Assembly: GCA_031841125.1 (NCBI GenBank)
Contig: CM063107.1
Coordinates: forward strand, 11,518,467-11,582,466
Direction of reading: 5' to 3'
Length of the DNA: 64,000 nt
Source of the DNA: Acanthococcus lagerstroemiae
Lineage: Eukaryota > Arthropoda > Insecta > Hemiptera > Eriococcidae
Both the position numbers and the translations under genes were made by a program. A model generated the notes under the pieces. It saw nothing but the letters and a program-made list of their open reading frames with translations, made no database searches and had not been told where the DNA came from. Shown piece by piece: positions 58,901 through 64,000 of this stretch; the first letter of the stretch is position 1; every line of letters starts with the position of its first letter.

Positions 58901-61900
58901 AATAGCTAGTAACAAGGAACTGCAACACTCTACAAGTTTTAGACAGAATGAAAAAGGACAAGACGAATGCCTCATATATGAAACAATATTCAGGACTGGG
59001 TCAAAGAACTAATGAAGTCGATTTCTTTGAAGTTACAGACTGTAATCAGTATGCTGATGGATAATTAATTAACATAACCTGTTACTACATAAAATCCATT
59101 GCTTACAATCACTCCGCCGTATAAATTTCAACGTTAGAGTTACGCTGCCAGCCTTGATCTTCTGGTCTGATAATTATAGGAGGTCGTAATTAATGAAACA
59201 CTTTCATGAGAATCGATAAATTTTTGAATTTTGTGATTTTTATTCGAGCACATTTTGACTCAAAAAAATTAATTTTGATTCCTTGAAAACACGGTTTAAT
59301 ATTATCCGATCGAGTTTAACATATTTTCAGCATTATTTCATCGATTATTCGGAACAGTGATCAGAAAATATTTTCAAAATAAGGAACCATTCTTCTGAGT
59401 GTATAGAAAATGTTATTACTTAGACGTGACTCCATAGAATTGACGTCATTCAGTTTATCAAGCATGTTATGCAACTTTGAAATATACCTAACTAATACAC
59501 GTACTGTCTTCAAGAATGAGTCTGCAAATAGATAATAAAATTGTTTTCAGTTAGAACAATATAAATTATGTAATTTTGAATTAACGGATGTTTTTAACTC
59601 GAAAAATAGGTATTTATACTGAGGGCAGAATATCTATGAAATCGGTCATCTCAAGTTACTCAGATATCAAAGTGGTTTTTTTTTGTTGTTTTTTTTTCAA
59701 TCATAGGGAAATCACTGAGAGTAAACTAAGTGTATTTTTAATTCCGCTAAATAAAAGTAAATTAGGTTTTCTTTCACAATTTAATATTTTTTGGACATTT
59801 AGAAAGAGCGGAACGCAGAAGTTTTTCCATTTGGTCTTCTCAAATTTTATTTTGGTTAAAAGAGATCAGGTAACAATTATTTTCACATTAGAACCAGTGC
59901 ATTTCAGAGACTATATTTTCAATAATTGACAAATCCCCTTGGTTACTACGGCTAGATTGTGTTTTTACATATTTTTTAACTTTCTTGTTGTTAAACTTCT
60001 CGTCCTTATAAGTGGGAGCAATGCTGTGTGACATGAATGACTACAGATTAAAGGAGGGAGAAAATTGAGTAAGAGGTCTGGTGTCAGGGACTTGTAAGAT
60101 CAAGCTGACCATATCGGAATGAATTCCGTCCACATCCTCATACTTGAACAATATAGCTTACAGTAACATACATTTTGATTTTGAGAGATTTTCGTTTTCA
60201 AGGAGCTGCTCTATTTCTGCTTCTGCAAACAGATCAAGGACATAGAATATGATTACATTTTCTAATTGATTCACATTGGAAATATAAGAAACTGTGCCTT
60301 GTAAGTTATAGTCATTACTAACATACGAAGGCTTGCATTGTTAATGTAATTCTAGTACCGCTGATTGATGACAGTTGGTGTGGTGGGACGTATGGCGATG
60401 CACGCATGCCAAAGTGTCCCCTGAGACACCGCACCCCCGGCACCGGAAACTACCCTTTCAGGCATCGCATCAGTACCGAGAGGAACGCTTTGGGGCCGGG
60501 CCTGAGCCCCCATTTCTCCTGGCCGGAACGGTGCGCGCGTCCTGCCAGGGTCACCACGGGGTTTCCTACCGACCGAGGTCCGCACTCCCAGAGCGCTCGC
60601 CTGGAAATTTCAGGTCCCCCGCAGCCGGACGCGCTGCCTATTCCTCTTCACTCACTCGTCGTGTGAGACTCGTCTGATTGAAGCTCCAGCTCTTGCACTG
60701 CGGGCGAGCTCGACTCCAGCCCTGGTGCTGCGGGCGAGCTTCGCTGGATGGTATCCGCCGCCGTAGCAGCAGCAGCAAGTCCAGCTTCTCCTCCTCCTTG
60801 CGTCCTCTGTCTCGACCACTGAGCCTCCATCTTCCGTCGCATAATGGCCGAAACGAAACCCGACACCCGGTTCCAACCGCTTCGGCTCCTTAACAGCTCC
60901 GGGACCAGGGTGTCCGGCGCAAGACGGTCGATCACGCCGTCTCCGGGATCGATCGTGACCGTCCCGCACCTCTCCTCCTCCCAGGCGTCGCACTCGAACA
61001 GCGTATGCCACGGCGTGTCCTCCTCTCCGCTTGCACAATGGATGCACTCGGCGCTCCCCGCCAAATCCATCCGGTGAAGGTACGAGCCGAAACAACCGTG
61101 TCCGCTCAAGACCTGGGTCAGGTGAAAGTTCAGGCTTCCGTGCCTCCTACCTAGCCACAGGTCGAGCTCACCGATCAGCTCCCGGGTTCACTCGCCTTTC
61201 GAAGACTGGGCGAGCCTCTCCGTCCATCGCTGAAGCGTGGTCAGCTGAATGCCTCGCTTCGCCCGGCGTGCCTCCTGCCGCGTCCTCGCCTTCTTCTGCG
61301 CCAACTCGTCGACCTTCAGCTCGATATGGGTGGAAGGCGCGCCAACACGCCTACCGCCTCCGTTGACACGGTGTGATGCGCGCTGACGCTCCTTAGCGCG
61401 ACTCTCCGCTGCACCTTCTCCAGCTCCACTCTCCGGTACGGGATCTGGACGGCGTCCGCGAATACCGGTGCGCCGTACATCACAGCATGACGTTCGCATA
61501 CAACCTCCGCTTCTGCTCCCGCGGGCCGCCCAGGTTCGCCATGAGTCGCGACAGCTGCCCGGCGACCCGGCCCGCCTTCTCCGCCGCTCTCCGGAAGTGC
61601 TCGCGGAACGACAGCTTCCCGTCGAACCACAGCCCCAGGTATTTCAGCGCTGGACATGGCGCGATCCTCTCGCCTTTCAGCACGAACGTTGGTTGGTCGT
61701 ACTTGCGGCGCGTCGTGAACAGAACTGCCTCCGTCTTCTCTGCACCGCCAAGCACAATCCCGCCGACTCGATCCATCCGGTCAGCAACTCCAACGCCCGG
61801 TTGACTTTGGTCGCGAGCTCCGCTGTTGTCGCGGCTTGGCACACCACCAGCGTGTCATCGGCATAACAGATGAGTTTCACGCCTGGTGGGACCGCCAGCC

Positions 61901-63787
61901 ACAGCAACCCGTTGAAGGCGACGTTCCACAGGATGGGTCCAAGGACCGACCCCTGAGGAACGCCGCACGTCATTGCCCTCGTGACTGGTCCTGTCGCCGA
62001 CTCCATCTCGATCCGACGCCCGCAGAAATAGTTCCGGATAATCCGCACGAGGTAGCCTGGCACCCGCGCCTCCTCCAACGCCGACACCACACATGAGTAC
62101 GGTATCGAGAATGTCGAGACTGACCGCCGCACAGAACTCTCCGTCGCCTATCGCCTTCGCCGCCATCGCCTTCAGCCTGAGTGCTGCATCCGCTGTCGAA
62201 CGGCCGGTCCTGAAGTAGTACTGGCTGTTACGTACGCCTCCAGCCTATCTACGATCGTCCGCTCGAACACCTTCCCCACGGTGTCGAGCAAGCAGATTGG
62301 CCGGTATGATGATGACTGCCCGTCTGGCTTCCTGGGCTTCTTGATGAGGGCAAGCCGCGCCGCCTTCCATCGGTCCGGAAATGTTCCCTCCTGCAACGCG
62401 CGGTTAAACACGTTGGTCAGGAGGGACGGCTCCATCCGGTGCACGAACTCCCACGCAACGTTCGGGATCATGTCAGGCCCTGGTGCCTTCCACTTCTTCG
62501 TCCGGATCCGCTCGATGGCACTGTCCACTTCGCCAGTGCTCAGTGGACAGAACTCCTCCGTGGCCTCTCCAGGCGACGATGCCGGTAGTGGTGGGCGCTG
62601 CGGGAACAGCTCCTCTACCACCTTCTGCAGCACTCCCGACTCCATGCGGTTCGTTACCGACGGCCCCCCGGCCCTCCGCATCACAACATGATACGGCTTG
62701 CCGAAGGGGTCGCGGTCCGCCTCCTGTCGCAGCTCCTCCCACGCCGTCTTCTTACTTTGCCGGATGGCCGCCTTGAGGGCTCGGCGCGCCTGCTGGTACC
62801 GCTGCGAGGCTTTTCACCCGTCCCTCCGTCATCTCGTCCTATCCGCTGATAGCGACGACGGAGGCGGTTACATTCCTTCCACAGCTCGGCAATCTCGTCG
62901 GTCCACCAGTACACTGGGGGTCGCGCACGTGGCGGACTGACATAACTTGAGGCACCCAGGAATAATATCACTGCTGCTAGAAGGAAGGTTGAAAGGAAAG
63001 AATTGGGTAGGTCGGCAAAGATTCCTATTCGTCCAACGATTTATCGGGGATATCAAATGTCAGAGTTATTTGGAAATGCAGGAATATTTGCTTAAAATTT
63101 GCCATTTTTAGGGAATATTTATCCAAGATACAGAAAATATAGTATTTTTGTTAAATTGAAAACGTGTTTACAATCCGCGCTCTCCACGCAAAACACACAG
63201 AAAACTGAAAATAACGTGAATACCAGCTCGAAAAATGGTCCATGCTCTTGTCTGTACTTTATCGTGCCACTGTCTTACGTTTGTGTGCTGTTTTACTAGC
63301 CTGTCTATACTTTTATCGTACCGGTGTCTTACGTTTGTTTGTTTGGAATTTAAGACCAGATTTTCATATATCTTGTGGCCACATTTATTTGAAGATATAT
63401 TTGATTTCTATTGGATTAGTGCTTTAAAACGATACCCATATCGGTAGAAAATATTTTGGAATATTTCTAATTTCTAGGGAATTTTTTGGGAATATTCTCC
63501 CTGAATAAGGGAACATTTTATGAGCATATTTACCCAGTTTTGACGGAATATAATTCACAGTCCTAGTGATGGCCAATTATGAAGAGACAGTGAGTAAATA
63601 GAATAATTAGTTCACGAAAGTTCACTGGTTGCATTTTTGTGATTTTCATTTTTTTCAAATTTGAATTTTTCAGTGCCCCAATTTCAAATATTTGAAGATC
63701 AATCTTGAATTCAAGAAATACTTTTTTTCTTTTAGATTAATTAGGTCTTCAACTGTTAGGCTACACGTTGGTTGTACTTGCCTTCAT
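52798..63787 (-). CDS. Gene B: predicted secreted paralogue of gene A, phase-1 micro-exons (6-8 exons)
   Basis: Unrecognised gene in tandem with gene A. Exons: 63778-63787 (tentative), 62947-62976 (tentative), 60172-60222, 59420-59521, 58822-58890, 53446-53538, 53177-53353, 52798-52988. Together 723 nt (240 residues), one open frame, all introns phase 1. With both tentative exons the N-terminus reads MKATAVILFLGAS, a short signal peptide. It matches gene A at the FLKTV exon, the W-[KR]-N exon and the terminal exon, but lacks equivalents of gene A exons 3-8 and has its own Cys-rich exon. Introns hold a foldback element with nested LINE and an R1-like LINE next to the signal exon. Splice sites of the six 3' exons look intact. 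Whether the R1 insertion harms splicing is open. Confidence 0.75.
53177..53353 (-). CDS. Gene B exon with EWRFWRN motif
   Basis: 177 nt, acceptor 'atacattag', donor GTAAAG. It encodes QGPVGLPGSVIADAYGVVDI, then EWRFWRNSINILKM and a Ser/Thr linker. Counterpart of gene A exons 12 and 13 together. Confidence 0.9.
53446..53538 (-). CDS. Gene B exon, positional match to gene A exon 11
   Basis: 93 nt, acceptor 'ttctttttag', consensus donor GTGAGT. It encodes IFSQNYPFVFDKRLHILKKY and NEYFGKINI. Phase 1-1. Confidence 0.85.
55498..57133 (-). mobile_element. 5'-truncated R1/Jockey-group LINE with 12-bp target duplication
   Basis: A 3' poly(A) tail (55499-55519 on the minus strand) and a 12-bp near-identical duplication (CGCTTGCCCCAG at 55486-55497, CGCTCGCCCCAG at 57134-57145) delimit the insertion exactly. 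It sits in the inner end of the right foldback arm, so it is younger than that element. Confidence 0.88.
55709..57133 (-). CDS. LINE ORF2 fragment: reverse transcriptase and zinc-binding tail
   Basis: 474 uninterrupted codons. Visible order: FDISGAFDNIKWSAIL (palm), LKAGVPQGSCLGPVLFNVAF, catalytic VSYADDVALAI, GLSFNEAKTTELI, KYLGIIID, then SGHGNFNNYL and a CxxC...HxxxxC zinc-like motif (CDDCKEESETVIHTICNC). This is the C-terminal half of an R1/Jockey-group ORF2. The endonuclease and the N-terminal RT fingers are missing because of 5' truncation. The frame has no stop or shift, indicating a recent insertion. It is not a host gene. Confidence 0.9.
   Translation of the reverse strand: MLKICNVIDDLKTKYNFVLLLSFDISGAFDNIKWSAILNELKKNKIDNCLIKIITHFLTNRTINYLEQDCNIRRKLKAGVPQGSCLGPVLFNVAFSSIHRLEAEANIELVSYADDVALAIGLHNTQEIIKINEYIKNMEEKVQSLGLSFNEAKTTELIITHKRKAKAVRQTVKQELQRNLRVNDNNIKFETNMKYLGIIIDENLNFSKHIEYICNKIIKRYNCFRALYGNTYGYNFKNRLILYKATFESYVDYCSLAYAKNLTKLQTKKLLMTQRKILLGVISAYRTVLYVSTWCTAGIPPIDLKIKERKAIKECKKFKDWNGCSDEVKTNISQARLKTTDEWQEQHKNAEAGRVTYLFFPNIEKRLKMKHFYTDYTVTQFLSGHGNFNNYLARFKIIDSALCDDCKEESETVIHTICNCPQRENLRRKYKIKNNASLTNITDMSRDEFYNFVDYLHQIQSQKNQKIQANRKTV
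57756..58821. other. Gene B intron sequence
   Basis: AT-rich sequence between the foldback element and the Cys-rich exon. I found no further exon with both splice sites in phase 1. Confidence 0.4.
58822..58890 (-). CDS. Gene B Cys/Arg-rich exon
   Basis: 69 nt, acceptor 'tttctgttacag', consensus donor GTGAGT. It encodes KGCSCRIRFDCRFRRELKWQ then TS: three Cys in a CxCx5C pattern and a high basic charge. Gene A has no counterpart. Both splice sites are strong. Confidence 0.75.
59420..59521 (-). CDS. Gene B FLKTV exon
   Basis: 102 nt, acceptor 'tctatttgcag', donor GTAATA. It encodes SFLKTVRVLVRYISKLHNML then DKLNDVNSMESRL. Homologous to the first third of gene A exon 10, without the acidic repeats. 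Confidence 0.82.
60172..60222 (-). CDS. Gene B micro-exon
   Basis: 51 nt, acceptor 'gatctgtttgcag', donor GTATGT. It encodes AEIEQLLENENLSKSK. It matches gene A exon 9 in length, position and phase. Confidence 0.7.
60374..62937 (-). pseudogene. GC-rich R1-like LINE, 5'-truncated and frameshifted
   Basis: Minus strand in order: VYWWTDEIAELWKECNRLRR (linker after the endonuclease, 62810-62937); APGPDMIPNVAWEFV and DRWKAARLALIKKP (62172-62684); CGVPQGSVLGPILWNVAFNG with LICYADDTLVV (61855-62132); FVLKGERIAPCPALKYLGLW (61480-61842); SGHGCFGSYLHRMDL with CIHC...HTLFEC zinc motif, ending near 60648; 3' UTR to 60374. At least four frame changes. GC content is far above the host's. The pentamer TGACA flanks it (60369-60373 and 62938-62942), a weak target duplication. 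No poly(A), as in R1 elements. Confidence 0.85.
62947..62976 (-). CDS. Tentative gene B signal-peptide exon
   Basis: 30 nt after a very strong acceptor ('aaccttccttctag'), encoding AVILFLGAS. The phase-1 donor GTTATG is weak, and the R1-like LINE begins only nine bases into the following intron. It is analogous to gene A exon 2. Confidence 0.45.
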
Positions 63788-64000
63788 CAATGAAGATGAT
63801 TTTAAGCGACGAAAAGCGTTTGCTGATATGTGCCGAAGTAAATCTAATGTTGAACTTTAAGGTCTCGAAGAAGGGGCCGCGCAGACATCGATTTTTAAAC
63901 ATTTATGTGAGTCTTATGAAAATGTTCATGGATGCTGATGTGTCTTCATGAGTCTTAAAATCGTCTTATGAATGGGGTTAAGATGAATCTTCATATATTC
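62977..64000. other. Sequence upstream of the gene B signal exon
   Basis: Contains a 70-bp tandem duplication around 'atcgtaccggtgtcttacgt' (63245-63345) and, from about 63890, the start of a tract with 'gagtcttatgaaaatg' units like those at 29-30 kb. Apart from the tentative start exon no coding sequence is supported. Confidence 0.4.
63778..63787 (-). CDS. Tentative gene B start exon
   Basis: ATG AAG GCA A followed by donor GTACAA. Joined to 62947-62976 it gives MKATAVILFLGAS, a credible signal peptide. Ten coding bases carry little information, so another upstream ATG exon, inside or beyond the window, remains possible. Confidence 0.22.

Noticed and set aside
59880..60090. Open frame of about 50 codons between gene B exons
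   Set aside because: No acceptor/donor pair with phase 1, and no similarity to gene A exons.
60678..62776. Many plus-strand frames of 70-136 codons
   Set aside because: Antisense shadows of the GC-rich R1-like LINE coded on the minus strand.

Overview
Eukaryotic, almost certainly arthropod and probably insect, nuclear DNA. The background is AT-rich. Coding sequence is scattered as tiny exons with GT-AG borders, and most of the window is transposon debris. Two LINEs of the R1-like group (zinc-binding C-terminus, SGHG motif) point to an arthropod host. The species cannot be named from sequence alone. No rRNA, CRISPR or bacterial-type operon is present.

The host content worth reading is a pair of related multi-exon genes in tandem, both on the minus strand. 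Gene A (3606-32447) reconstructs as 14 exons and about 512 codons. Gene B (52798 to about 63787) reconstructs as 6 well-supported exons plus 2 tentative 5' exons, about 240 codons. Both appear to begin with a signal peptide. Every internal exon is small (30-177 nt, with one of 399 nt), starts with two leftover bases and ends with one, so every intron falls in phase 1. The two proteins align at three exons but are otherwise strongly diverged. The phase-1 micro-exon plus signal-peptide plan resembles the 'bicycle' secreted effector genes of galling aphids and relatives. I see no clear CYC motif, so membership is not claimed. I do not recognise the family by sequence.

Layout. 1-3605: intergenic repeats. 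3606-32447: gene A, with introns holding a 4.6-6.5 kb element with TTCGTCC ends, TCGA-rich elements, RTE-like LINE relics (14.3-15.7 and 21.9-22.2 kb), a tRNA-headed SINE (21.4-21.9), a pogo-like MITE (19.2-19.7), a hAT MITE with perfect 8-bp target duplication (25.3), and elements with expanded internal tandem repeats (30.6-31.2). 33.8-35.8: truncated Ty3/gypsy relic. 36.4-39.4: decayed near-full-length RTE-like LINE. 41.5-41.8: possible tiny secreted gene. 42.2-46.5: a possible 4.2 kb TIR element. 46.7-49.0: a 2.3 kb higher-order degenerate tandem array. 52.8-63.8: gene B, whose introns hold a foldback element with about 620-bp arms (53.8-57.8), itself split by a 5'-truncated LINE with a 12-bp target duplication, and a GC-rich R1-like LINE (60.4-62.9) that abuts the signal-peptide exon.

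Exon coordinates were read by eye from splice signals, frame continuity and comparison of the two genes. No transcript evidence was available.
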